A DNA stretch of 64,000 nucleotides from Pseudomonadota bacterium (GTDB lineage Bacteria; Myxococcota_A; Polyangia; Polyangiales; Polyangiaceae), in assembly GCA_023423895.1 (NCBI GenBank), contig JAFAER010000113.1:1-64000 (forward strand), read 5' to 3'. The first letter of the stretch is position 1. Each line of letters opens with the position of its first letter. This document shows positions 1 to 8,240 of this stretch, piece after piece. The position numbers were made by a program, and so were the translations under genes. A model generated the notes under the pieces. That model did not search any database. It was not told where the DNA came from and worked only from the letters and a program-made list of their open reading frames with translations.

Positions 1-1
1 C

Positions 2-865
2 TCGATCATCTGCGGCTACGGCAACGAGGGGAAAAACGCGACGTGCCCCTTCGAGGTGAAGGTCCGCGAGGTGAGGGACGCGCAGGGCAACCCGATGGTC
101 GACGAGAAGAGCGGTCAGCCGATCACGGTGACCGTTCCGCTGACGGAGAACCAGTTCCTCTCCTTCACGTCGATCGCCGCTCGCGAGCTCGACGCGGACG
201 CCGTCACGGTCTGCTGGTCGGGCAAGGGCGTCTACAAGAACTACAAGGAGCGCTATCTCGTCGACAACGGGCAGTTCGTCCGCGACGCGTCGGGAAATCG
301 CCAGGTCGATCCGGAGACGCTCGTCACGGTGCCCCAGCTCTGGGAGGAGCGGACCGTCGCGAACGACGAGGAGGGCTACAAGTGGGATTTCTCGGCCGAG
401 AAGCCGGACGAGAAGCCGCAGGTCGTCTTCATCAGCCTCGGTACCAACGACTTCTCGCGTGACACGAAGGAGCCTGCGTCCGCTCCCGACAAGCTCGAAG
501 GCGACAACATCCCCGACGGGGACATGAACGACCCGGTGCAGCGGGAGGAGTTCTTCAAGGCCTATCTGGCGCTCGTGGAGAAGGTGCGCGAGCACCGCGG
601 GCCGGACGCCCACATCTTCCTCGCCACGCCGCCGATGGTCACGAACCAGTTCCCGCTCGACAACGCGCGGAACAACCTGCGTGACGTGCTTCTTCGCATC
701 GTGCGGGAGCGCGAGGCGAAGGGCGACACGAAGGTCTACCAGATGGACCTCGTCGAGCAGGGCTTCCGCTACGGGCTCGGATGCGACTACCACCCGAACC
801 TGGAAGTGCATCGGATCATGGCGCAGCAGCTGGTCGGGGCCGTCCGGTCCAAAACGTGCTGGTGA
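2..865 (+). CDS. SGNH/GDSL-family hydrolase, 5' end outside window
   Basis: The reading frame is open to the left edge, so the start codon lies outside. The first complete codon is Ser, followed by IICGYGNEG. This matches the GDSI-x-CGYG block I of CE2-like SGNH esterases, so this Ser is probably the nucleophile. Block III appears as SLGTNDFS and block V as DYHPN, giving the Asp-His pair near the C-terminus. The protein probably removes or transfers acetyl groups on a carbohydrate. It sits 71 bp upstream of a polysaccharide ligase/polymerase-like gene on the same strand, which suggests tailoring of the exported polymer. The family is clear; the substrate is inferred. A signal peptide cannot be judged because the N-terminus is missing. 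Confidence 0.85.
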   Translation, partial: SIICGYGNEGKNATCPFEVKVREVRDAQGNPMVDEKSGQPITVTVPLTENQFLSFTSIAARELDADAVTVCWSGKGVYKNYKERYLVDNGQFVRDASGNRQVDPETLVTVPQLWEERTVANDEEGYKWDFSAEKPDEKPQVVFISLGTNDFSRDTKEPASAPDKLEGDNIPDGDMNDPVQREEFFKAYLALVEKVREHRGPDAHIFLATPPMVTNQFPLDNARNNLRDVLLRIVREREAKGDTKVYQMDLVEQGFRYGLGCDYHPNLEVHRIMAQQLVGAVRSKTCW

Positions 866-936
866 AGTAGAGCTGGCGGCGATCGCGGGACGTTTTGCCC
901 CGCGGCCGCCGTCAGGCTCTCACACCGAGCGCGTTC

Positions 937-2649
937 ATGATCGACTCCGATACCGACGACGAGCAGCTGGTGAACGATGGTGGCGCCGTGGCGATCCCGA
1001 GCGGCGCGTTGCCTCGGCACCTGGGGGACCCCGCGAGCCTCGAGGAGCTGCAGGAGCGGGTGAACCGCAAGTACGGCGCGTTCGGCGTCCGCGCGAAGGA
1101 CGAGGACATCGAAGAGCGCCGCGTCCTGCTGGACAACGGCTGGAAATCGACGGCATGGCTCATCGCGGGCGTCTTCCTGGCGTCGCTGTTCCTCGCGTTC
1201 GCTTCGCATCCGAGGTTCTCCGGACCAGGCGAGTGGGCGAATTCGTTCCGGCTCGACACCGTCTTCGTCGTCGTTTGGGGACCGCTCCTCTTCTGGGCCA
1301 TGGCGCGCCAGAAGCTCTGGAAGAGCCTCCGCACGTATCTCGTCCTCGCGCTCTTCATCGAGGCGTTCAGCGAGGTGATGTTCCGGGCAAAGGGCGAGGG
1401 CGGGTACTGGGACTCGGTCATGTGGCCCGCGGCGGTCGCGTTCTACGGCACGATCAAGGAGCTGTCCGGTCTCCCGGGAGCGTCGCTGCCCGTCTTCTTC
1501 TTCGTCACCGTCGGCCTGCTTGGCCGGGCGGTGTGGGGGCGGAAGTCCGCCGACTGGGTCGCGCCTCCGCGGTTCGCCAGGAACGCGCTCTTGCTCTTCC
1601 TCGGCACCGTCGTCGCGCTGTCCGTCATCGGCATCGCGCGCGGCGGTCAGATCGAGTGGACGTTCCGGCAGACGATCCACATGCTCCAGCTGCCCATCGT
1701 CGGGCTGCTCTTTCTCTACGCGCTGCGCGTGCCGCACGACCTCGCGGCGGTGGGGACGGCGTTCGTGCTCACCGCGGTCGTCCGGAGCCTCCTCGTCGTC
1801 TACGTCTACGTGGGCGTGTGCGTCCCTCAGGGGATCACGCAGCTGCCCGGAAAACCCGAGTGGTGCACGACCCCCTCGGACACGGTGCTGTTCGTGACGG
1901 CGCTCGTGATCCTGTTCGCGCACGCGCTGGAACAGCGGAGCAAGAAGGTGATCCTCCGGGGCCTCGGGCTCGGCGCGATCATCTTCCTGGGGATCGTCCT
2001 CAACAACCGCCGGCTCGCGTTCGTCAGTCTCGGGATCGCCCCGCTCGTCATCTACCTCGCGCTCGACCCCAGCAAGCGGAAGCGTCGCGTGACGATGGCC
2101 CTCGCCGTGGTCGTCCCGCTGCTCGTCGGTTACGTCCTCGTCGGCTCGGAGTCCACGTCGGACTCTGCCCTGCTCAAGCCTGCGAAGAGCATCGTCTCCG
2201 TGCTCGACCAGAAGGACACGTCATCGCTCTCGCGTGACATCGAGAACGAGAACCTCATCTATACGCTCAGCCAGAGCCCCATCATCGTCCGCGGCTTCGG
2301 CCACGAATACCTCGCCTCGCCGAACAACCCGCCCGTCGACCTGAGCGAGGTCTTCCAGAACTACCGCCTGATCGCGCACAACGGTGTGCTCTGGCTGTGG
2401 TCCCTCGCCGGTGTGGTCGGCTTCGCGCTTCTCTGGCTCGTGTATCCGCTCGCAGGGACCCTCGCGCTGAGGGGATACCGCGCCGCGGACACTTCGCTCG
2501 AGCGGAGCGCGGCGCTCGCTTCACTCGGCGGCATCGCCGTGTGCGTCGTGCAGATCTGGGGCGACCAGGGGCTGAGCAGCTACATGACGCTCGTGACGTT
2601 CGGCGTGTGCTTTGCCGTGGCGTCCCGTCTCGCCGTGCGCGCTGCATGA
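937..2649 (+). CDS. O-antigen ligase/polymerase-like membrane protein
   Basis: A polytopic inner-membrane protein of about 570 residues with roughly ten or more hydrophobic segments after an N-terminal cytosolic stretch of about 70 residues. Features typical of the Wzy/WaaL superfamily are NNRRLAF in a mid-protein helix-loop, the large periplasmic loop containing SRDIENENLIY and GFGHEY, and the following IAHNGVLWLWSLAG segment. The role would be polymerising repeat units or ligating the polymer at the periplasmic face. I chose ATG 937 over TTG 895 because residues after 937 look like a normal cytosolic N-terminus. It follows the SGNH hydrolase closely. Ligase and polymerase cannot be told apart from sequence alone. 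Confidence 0.78.
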   Translation: MIDSDTDDEQLVNDGGAVAIPSGALPRHLGDPASLEELQERVNRKYGAFGVRAKDEDIEERRVLLDNGWKSTAWLIAGVFLASLFLAFASHPRFSGPGEWANSFRLDTVFVVVWGPLLFWAMARQKLWKSLRTYLVLALFIEAFSEVMFRAKGEGGYWDSVMWPAAVAFYGTIKELSGLPGASLPVFFFVTVGLLGRAVWGRKSADWVAPPRFARNALLLFLGTVVALSVIGIARGGQIEWTFRQTIHMLQLPIVGLLFLYALRVPHDLAAVGTAFVLTAVVRSLLVVYVYVGVCVPQGITQLPGKPEWCTTPSDTVLFVTALVILFAHALEQRSKKVILRGLGLGAIIFLGIVLNNRRLAFVSLGIAPLVIYLALDPSKRKRRVTMALAVVVPLLVGYVLVGSESTSDSALLKPAKSIVSVLDQKDTSSLSRDIENENLIYTLSQSPIIVRGFGHEYLASPNNPPVDLSEVFQNYRLIAHNGVLWLWSLAGVVGFALLWLVYPLAGTLALRGYRAADTSLERSAALASLGGIAVCVVQIWGDQGLSSYMTLVTFGVCFAVASRLAVRAA

Positions 2650-3018
2650 CGCTCGACCGGGCGACGTGCCTCGTGCGTACGGCCGTCGCATGGTCATCGG
2701 CGTAAGGCTCGGCGCGGACTTCATCCTCGATCGCCGGACGCGGCGAGCGCTCGCGAGCAGGTTGTGGAGGCGTACATCGGCCTACCAGACCTCGACGTCG
2801 TCCGGTCGCACGGGTGCGGCATGGTTCACCATGGCAGCAGGCGCTCGTTCGCCCCAGCAAGGCTCGTCCGTAGCGGTTTGTCGGAGCGGTAGCCCATCCT
2901 CGAGGGCGGCGGGTCTCTTGCGTGTCCGCGGGAATGATCCAACGGTTGTCCGCCAGTGCCGCACGGCTCCGCGCCGTCAGGTCCTCGGCATCAGTCGTGC
3001 TAACGTGGACGCTAGGCT
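2650..3018 (+). other. Intergenic region, no gene seen
   Basis: This 369-bp gap lies between the ligase/polymerase-like gene and a kinase gene. Overlapping open frames here have no recognisable protein character. I see no strong hairpin with a T-tract. A promoter for the kinase gene presumably lies near its right end, but no clear -35/-10 pair is visible. Confidence 0.5.
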
Positions 3019-4836
3019 ATGAGTGACCCGGCCGAACGGCGTATTGGCAGCGTGATCGCCGGAAAGTGGCGAGTGGACTCGCTGCTTGGTTCCGGATCGA
3101 TGGCTGCGGTCTATGCCGTGACACACCGCAACGGTGCCCGCGCGGCGCTCAAGATTCTGCACCCGACGCTCTGCGCGGACGAGGGCGTCTGCGAGCGCTT
3201 CCTCGGCGAAGGTTACCTGACGAACTCGGTGAAACACCCGGGCATCGTCCGGGTGCTCGACGACGGCGTGACCGACGACGGTTGCGTGTTCCTCGTCATG
3301 GACCTGCTCGAGGGCAAGACGCTCGAGGCGCTACGGCAAGACCGCGGCGGTCAGATCGGGCTCGTCGAGATCCTCGACATCGCCGACAAGCTCATGGATG
3401 TGCTCCACGCCGTCCACCAGAGCGGGATCATCCATCGGGACCTCAAGCCACAGAACGTCTTCATCTGCGACGACGGCACGGTGAAGCTGCTCGACTTCGG
3501 CGTCGCGCGCGTGTTCGACGGAGGCGCACGGAGCAAGCTGTCCTTGTTCGGCCTCGTGCTCGGGACGCCGTCGTTCATGTCGCCGGAGCAGGCGCTCGGC
3601 GCGCGCGACAAGGTCGATCACCGGTCGGACATCTGGTCGCTCGGAGCGACGGTCTTCACGGCGATCACCGGGCAGACCGTGCACCTCGGTCCGCATGTCC
3701 AGGCGAAGCTCCTCGCGGCGGCGACGGTCAAGGCTCGCTCGATCGCGCTGGTGAAGCAGGACCTTCCAGCGCCCATCGCGGCCGCGATCGACACGGCGCT
3801 CCGCTTCAAGCAGGAGGATCGCTGGCAGACCGTCGATGCCTTCCGTCGTGCGCTTCGCGAGGCGCGGCGCGAGGCGGGCCTTGGGAAGCCGGAGAGCGTC
3901 CCGCCGATGGGATGGGCGGATCCGGTCGACCTCGACGCCACCCACGTCGACACCGGCGAACGTGGCGGCCCGGTCGTCGTCCGCACGAGCGGGCAGCCGC
4001 CGCCCGTGCCGACGAGACCCGGACCACGCGCCGCGGACGGACGAACCAAGACGATGGTCGGGATCGGCGCGCCCGACGGTGTAGCCTCGGGAGGAACGGG
4101 CACCGTCCCGCTCATTCCGGCAGCTGCGCGAACCGCCGATGTGAGCGAGCTCGACGCCGTTCCGCGCGCGCCGGCCGCCCGCAGGGCTTCCGCGGCGCCG
4201 TCGCCGGCGGCGATCATCCATTCCGCTTCGTCGATCGAGTCGGGGCGAGGTGGAGGCGCGAACGACGGCAGCTATCCGGCCGTCGGCAGCACGGTGAAGG
4301 TGCACGGCACCGATCCGCTCCTCGCTCAGGTTACGGGCCGACGCTCTGGAGCGGGCGCGTGGATCGCAGGGATCCTCCTCGCGGTCGCTGCGGTGTCCGG
4401 GGTTGCGTTCCTCGCGGTGAACCGTTCGAGCGCCAGCGATGCGCAGAGCGCCACGACCGCACAGACTCCGCTCACGTCCGCCACAGAGGCCGTCAGCACA
4501 TCGGTCGCTACGCCAGCGCCTACGCCGATCCCGTCGCCCCGGATCGACGCGAGAGACCTCGTGAAGGACGCTTCCGCGGTGGTCGACTCGCCGATGAAGG
4601 CGTCCGTCACGACAGCTCCGCCGCCGCGCACGGGTCCTGCAGCTCAGCCTCCCATCGTGCGCGCGCCGAAGATCGAAGCTCCGACGCCGCCGCGACCCGC
4701 CCCTCAACCTTCCACCACCAGCACGACGACCAACACGCGGCCCGTTGCAACGCAGGACCCGCCGGCACAACCGCCAGCGCCAGCCCCCGCACCGGTCCCG
4801 ACCGTTCCGCCGGACCCCTTCGGCACTCCAGAATGA
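3019..4836 (+). CDS. Ser/Thr protein kinase with one C-terminal membrane segment
   Basis: A PknB-type kinase of 605 residues. The kinase domain covers about residues 10-275 with AALKIL (ATP-binding Lys), HRDLKPQN (catalytic loop), LLDFGVAR (Mg binding) and GTPSFMSPEQA (activation segment/APE region). The glycine loop reads GSGSMAAV, with Ala in place of the third Gly. A low-complexity linker follows, then one membrane helix near residues 447-467 and a Thr/Pro/Ala-rich tail that would be periplasmic. It lies between the ligase/polymerase-like and co-polymerase genes on the same strand. A role in controlling polysaccharide assembly is therefore possible but only inferred from position. Confidence 0.93.
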   Translation: MSDPAERRIGSVIAGKWRVDSLLGSGSMAAVYAVTHRNGARAALKILHPTLCADEGVCERFLGEGYLTNSVKHPGIVRVLDDGVTDDGCVFLVMDLLEGKTLEALRQDRGGQIGLVEILDIADKLMDVLHAVHQSGIIHRDLKPQNVFICDDGTVKLLDFGVARVFDGGARSKLSLFGLVLGTPSFMSPEQALGARDKVDHRSDIWSLGATVFTAITGQTVHLGPHVQAKLLAAATVKARSIALVKQDLPAPIAAAIDTALRFKQEDRWQTVDAFRRALREARREAGLGKPESVPPMGWADPVDLDATHVDTGERGGPVVVRTSGQPPPVPTRPGPRAADGRTKTMVGIGAPDGVASGGTGTVPLIPAAARTADVSELDAVPRAPAARRASAAPSPAAIIHSASSIESGRGGGANDGSYPAVGSTVKVHGTDPLLAQVTGRRSGAGAWIAGILLAVAAVSGVAFLAVNRSSASDAQSATTAQTPLTSATEAVSTSVATPAPTPIPSPRIDARDLVKDASAVVDSPMKASVTTAPPPRTGPAAQPPIVRAPKIEAPTPPRPAPQPSTTSTTTNTRPVATQDPPAQPPAPAPAPVPTVPPDPFGTPE

Positions 4837-4919
4837 CGACGCCGGCTCACGAAGCGGCGGACACATTCTCCCGACGGCCCGAGAGACTCCGGTAAGCTGA
4901 CCAGACAAGGCTCATAGCG

Positions 4920-6452
4920 ATGGCTCGAATCGAAGAAGCAACACTCTTTCGACCCGATCCGAAGCTCCAGTACCCCGGCACCTCCCGCAGCGGCGGCGGT
5001 GGCGGCGGTGGTGGACGCGGCGGCGGGCGCGGCGGCGACGATGACGACGACGGGCCGAACATCGCAGTCAAGGAGCGCATCGCCGAGGCCGCGCGCTCAG
5101 CGAAGCGGCGCAAGGGCCTCTCCTTCGTCGTCGTGATGATCTGCGGCGCCCTCACGGTGCTCGGAGCGATCTTCGCTCCGCGCAACTACGAGGTGGAGGC
5201 CCGCGTTCTCGTGCAGCGCACTCAGGCGATCACCGGCGGCCAGCAGCAGATGCTCACCGCCGAGGAGATGCGCAACACCGCCAAGGAGTACGAGGAGCAG
5301 GTGATGGCGCATGACAACATCATCGCCATCGTCCGGCAGAAGAACCTCGTGCAGCGCTGGGACGACATGCGGCAGCCGCATCGGCGGCTCATCGACAAGA
5401 TCAACCGCAAGCTCGGTAAGGCCCCGCCGTCCGACGACGAGAAGTACGACGCGCTCGTCACCAACGTGAAGAGCCGCCTCAAGGTCTGGGTCGACGCGAC
5501 CACCGTGACCGTCAAGCTGGACTGGTCCGAACCGGAGGCCGCGCGTGACATCGTCGATGCGGCCGTGAAGAACTTCCTCGAGGCGCGCTTCCAGTCCGAG
5601 GTCGGCGTCATCCCCGAGCGCGTGAAGATCCTCGAGTCCGGCGTCCAGCAGGCGCACAAGGACCTCGAGGTCTCCGCCGCAGAGCTCGTTCGTCAGCAGA
5701 AGCTCGCCAACCCGCGCGAGCGTGTGAACATCGTCATCCCGAACCTCCCGCAGGGCGTCACCGACCGACGCATCGACGAGGCCGCGGATCCTGCGCTGAA
5801 GGCGCGGCTCGACGCGGTCCGCCAGCAGATCGCGGTCCTCCAGGAGGCCAAGCTGCGTCGCGAGGCCGAGCTCAATCAGGAGCTGATCCAGAAGCGGCAG
5901 ACGCTCGCCGAGCAGCACCCGGAGATGATCGCCCTCAAGCAGACGCTCGAGGCGACGCGCGCGGACACGCCGCAGCTCGCGAAACTGCGTGCGGAGGAGC
6001 GCGAGCTGTTGAACGAGATCTCCGCGAAGCAGCGCGCCGCAGCGGAGGCTCGCGACAAGGAGCCCAAGCCCACGCGCGTCGCCGCCCCCGTCGCGCCGGC
6101 CGTCGAGGCGCCCGTCGCCGGAGCGACGAAGAGCATGCAGGACGCGCAGGTCCAGTTCGACGCGGTCACGCGAAAGTACAGCGAGCTCGTCACCCAGCTC
6201 GATGCTGCGCGCAGCGGCTTGCAGCTCGAGGAGGCGGCGTTCAAGAACCGGTACAAGGTGGTCCACCCCGCCGAGCTCCCGGCCGGTCCGAAGCGCCCGG
6301 TGGGGCTCATCGCGATCGCGATCGGCGTCCTCTCGACGATCGCGGCGGTCCTCGCGGTCGCTGCGCTCGCCGACCGGTTCTCCGGGATCTTCTTCGAGCC
6401 CCGCGACGTCCGCGACCGCCTCGGCCTTCCGGTGTTCGCGACCTTCTCGTAG
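4920..6452 (+). CDS. Polysaccharide co-polymerase, Wzz/GumC type, no kinase domain
   Basis: A 510-residue chain-length determinant protein. A Gly/Asp-rich cytosolic N-terminus (about residues 20-45) precedes membrane helix 1 (about 64-84, beginning SFVVVMICGAL). A large periplasmic section rich in charged coiled-coil heptads (about 110-440) follows, then helix 2 (about 462-485, starting PVGLIAIAIGV). The cytosolic tail ends DRLGLPVFATFS, which is where a BY-kinase domain starts in Wzc-type proteins. Here translation stops, so this is a kinase-less co-polymerase. It would set polymer length and bridge polymerase and exporter. Start ATG 4920 is the only sensible one. A hairpin follows 25 bp after the stop. 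Confidence 0.88.
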   Translation: MARIEEATLFRPDPKLQYPGTSRSGGGGGGGGRGGGRGGDDDDDGPNIAVKERIAEAARSAKRRKGLSFVVVMICGALTVLGAIFAPRNYEVEARVLVQRTQAITGGQQQMLTAEEMRNTAKEYEEQVMAHDNIIAIVRQKNLVQRWDDMRQPHRRLIDKINRKLGKAPPSDDEKYDALVTNVKSRLKVWVDATTVTVKLDWSEPEAARDIVDAAVKNFLEARFQSEVGVIPERVKILESGVQQAHKDLEVSAAELVRQQKLANPRERVNIVIPNLPQGVTDRRIDEAADPALKARLDAVRQQIAVLQEAKLRREAELNQELIQKRQTLAEQHPEMIALKQTLEATRADTPQLAKLRAEERELLNEISAKQRAAAEARDKEPKPTRVAAPVAPAVEAPVAGATKSMQDAQVQFDAVTRKYSELVTQLDAARSGLQLEEAAFKNRYKVVHPAELPAGPKRPVGLIAIAIGVLSTIAAVLAVAALADRFSGIFFEPRDVRDRLGLPVFATFS

Positions 6453-6477
6453 CCGCGCACCAGCGTCGGCGACAGCG

Positions 6478-6506
6478 GAGGCAGAGAGGTTCGTCCTCTC
6501 TGCCTC
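6478..6506 (+). terminator. Perfect 12-bp hairpin after the co-polymerase gene
   Basis: GAGGCAGAGAGG at 6478-6489 pairs perfectly with CCTCTCTGCCTC at 6495-6506 around a TTCGT loop. It starts 26 bp after the stop codon. The T-tract is weak (TCTCTGGTTT follows), so it is a probable but not textbook intrinsic terminator. Confidence 0.55.
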
Positions 6507-6744
6507 TCTGGTTTGTGCGCCCTCGCTGCGCGAGCTCGTCACCGACGGGCTTCGGTCGTCAGACCGGCCCGGGTCTCGCTGGGTGCCTCTCTTCGGCGCA
6601 TGCCCGGCACGCGTCCTCCGCCAGGACTCTGATGCGTGCCTTCCTTCAGACCGAGGCGCTGGCGCGCGTCTGTTCGGTGACCGTCTGCCCTCCGGTGGTG
6701 TTCGCTTCAGGTTCCCAGGCTCCGGCTTCTGGGCCTCGCCGAGA

Positions 6745-7142
6745 TTTTCACAGGGAGAAGGGGAGACAGGGGAGAGAGGGGGGTAGGGCGGCGTTGCGAT
6801 CTGCGGGGCGTGTGCCGTTCGCTGCGCCTGAAGGTTTCACAGGGAGAAAGGGAGACACGGAGGATCCAGAGACTCAGAGGCCGCCTTCGTACGTTGGCGA
6901 CCTCACTGTTGCCGCCGCCGACGCCTCGGACGTCGCCATGGAGGACGTTCACTCAGGCGCGATCAGGCCCAGCAGCTCGAGATGGCGCTCGCAGCAGGGA
7001 AAAGTCACCTCCGGATCCTCCGTGTCTCCCTGCCTCTCTGTGAAAGCTCCAGACCTGGCCGGTCGAGCGATGCTCGGAGACCCGCGACGACCCCCGATAC
7101 AATCTCCTCCTCGTCTCCCTTTCTCCCCGTTCAATCTCTCGA
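6745..7142. repeat. Cluster of G/A-rich dispersed repeats in both orientations
   Basis: Four related segments share the core GGGAGAAAGGGAGAC. Direct copies lie at about 6745-6784 and 6833-6882. Inverted copies lie at about 7007-7046 and 7105-7142. Copies 6833 and 7007 are the closest pair, sharing TTTCACAG followed by GGGAGACACGGAGGATCC. Further members flank 18.3-18.65 kb. The arrangement could fold into long hairpins or be the remains of a small non-autonomous element. Confidence 0.6.
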
Positions 7143-7165
7143 GCGCCGAGGAAAGCCAGGACGCC

Positions 7166-7249
7166 GACGTGATCAGACGCACGGGAGCAGACGGACGTGA
7201 GCAGACAGACGTGAGCAGACGGACGTGAGCAGGCGGACGTGATCAGACG
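7166..7249 (+). repeat. 14-bp tandem array, six units
   Basis: Six head-to-tail units close to GACGTGAGCAGACG, several with GATCAG in place of GAGCAG. There is no spacer between units. It is non-coding and lies between convergent genes. Confidence 0.75.
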
Positions 7250-7326
7250 GACGCCGGGGCGGTGACGCGAGGGCGCGTCAGGCCGACGTGATCAGACGGA
7301 CGCCGGGGCGGTGACGCGAGGGCGCG
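7236..7326 (+). repeat. Perfect 42-bp direct duplication
   Basis: Bases 7236-7277 are repeated exactly at 7285-7326, a period of 49. The copy begins with the last unit of the 14-bp array, so array and duplication are contiguous. It looks like recent slippage or unequal recombination. Confidence 0.8.
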
Positions 7327-7446
7327 GGCCGAAGGCCGGAGAGCGGCGCCTGCGGGCACGGACGTGAAGACACGGAGAAGGCCGAACGAGGGCCCGTTGC
7401 CGGATCCCATCCGACCTTCTGCCGGTTCTGACGTGCGAGGGCAGCT

Positions 7447-8034
7447 TCAGCGCGCCGCGCGTCCGCGCTTCGTCGTGGAGCGCTTGGCGGTCGTGCGCTT
7501 CGTTGCGCCGCGCTTTGTCGTGGTCGCTCCACGTGCCGGGCGCTTCGCGCGCGTCGCAGGGCGCTTGGCGGTCGACGCGGGCCGCTTGGCGGTCGTCGTG
7601 CGCGTCGAGCGCTTCGCCGTGCCGCGGCTCGTAGTCGCGGTCGTGGTCCCGCGCGCGGTGGTCTTCTTCGCTCCGCGCTTCGCCGCGGGGCGCTTCGCGG
7701 TGGCGCGCTTCGCCCCGGTCGCTCGGCGCGGCGTGGCACGTGTGCCGGTCTTTGCCTGCGCCGTCTCCCGCGCCACGAGCTTCGAGAAGCGCGACGTCGG
7801 CTGGTAAATCATCGCCAGGTTGTTCTTGTCGAAGGCGTCGAACCACTTGTCCCACGCCATCCGCTCGAGGCTCTCTACCCCGCTGAAACCCGGGTAATCG
7901 ATGCGGAGAATGCCGGGATCATTGCCACGACCCGTGCCCTTCACGCGTGCAGGGCAGCCGCCCTTGGACTCGACCCAGCGCCGGATCTCTTCGTGGTTGG
8001 TGGTGACCTTCCCTGATGATCGTCGCGCAGCCAT
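7447..8034 (-). CDS. Small conserved protein fused to a histone H1-like basic tail
   Basis: 195 residues. The N-terminal 85 residues match, from memory, a small conserved bacterial family with the pattern HEEIRRWVESKGG, DPGILRIDYPGFSG and WDKWFDAFDKNNLAMIYQ. That family is often mislabelled as a glucan-branching enzyme and has no established function. The remaining 110 residues are almost only Ala, Lys, Arg and Thr in AKR/TKR repeats, like the tails of bacterial H1-like nucleoid proteins. DNA or RNA binding by the tail is likely; a role for the head is unknown. ATG 8034 is chosen over an upstream start because GAGGA lies about 7 bases before it and the conserved head begins there. Confidence 0.75.
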   Translation of the reverse strand: MAARRSSGKVTTNHEEIRRWVESKGGCPARVKGTGRGNDPGILRIDYPGFSGVESLERMAWDKWFDAFDKNNLAMIYQPTSRFSKLVARETAQAKTGTRATPRRATGAKRATAKRPAAKRGAKKTTARGTTTATTSRGTAKRSTRTTTAKRPASTAKRPATRAKRPARGATTTKRGATKRTTAKRSTTKRGRAAR

Positions 8035-8240
8035 GTGTCCTCTCTTTCCTTCGAGGAGATCCCAACGAGTTTGGGAACACGTGCGGTTCGCAAGCGGTGT
8101 GCCGCGTGCATGTGAACGAACATCTTGTCCGCGGACCATCTTGTGAGCGTGGCCCCAGAGCCGATATACGTAGGACCTTCGATGCGTTCGGATGAGGACC
8201 TCGCCCGGCCCAGAACACGCCCCGGGACGAAGGCGCGCTG

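Larger units (their letters stand above)
6507..7446. other. Long intergenic region holding repeats, no gene
   Basis: About 940 bp without a credible gene. It contains four copies of a G/A-rich repeat in both orientations (6745-7142), a 14-bp tandem array (7166-7249) and a 42-bp direct duplication (7236-7326). Open frames through it are low-complexity and change character at the repeats. It separates the plus-strand polysaccharide genes from a minus-strand gene ending at 7447, so it lies between convergent genes. Confidence 0.6.

Noticed and set aside
2612..3022. Small gene between the ligase-like and kinase genes
   Set aside because: The frame overlaps the end of the upstream gene, is Arg/Ser/Gly-rich, and has no ribosome site or recognisable pattern.
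4920..6452. Bacterial tyrosine kinase (Wzc type)
   Set aside because: The chain stops right after the second membrane helix. No Walker A/B motifs or Tyr cluster exist here.
7166..7326. CRISPR-like array
   Set aside because: The 14-bp units are contiguous without spacers and the 42-bp copies are adjacent duplicates. There are no cas genes.
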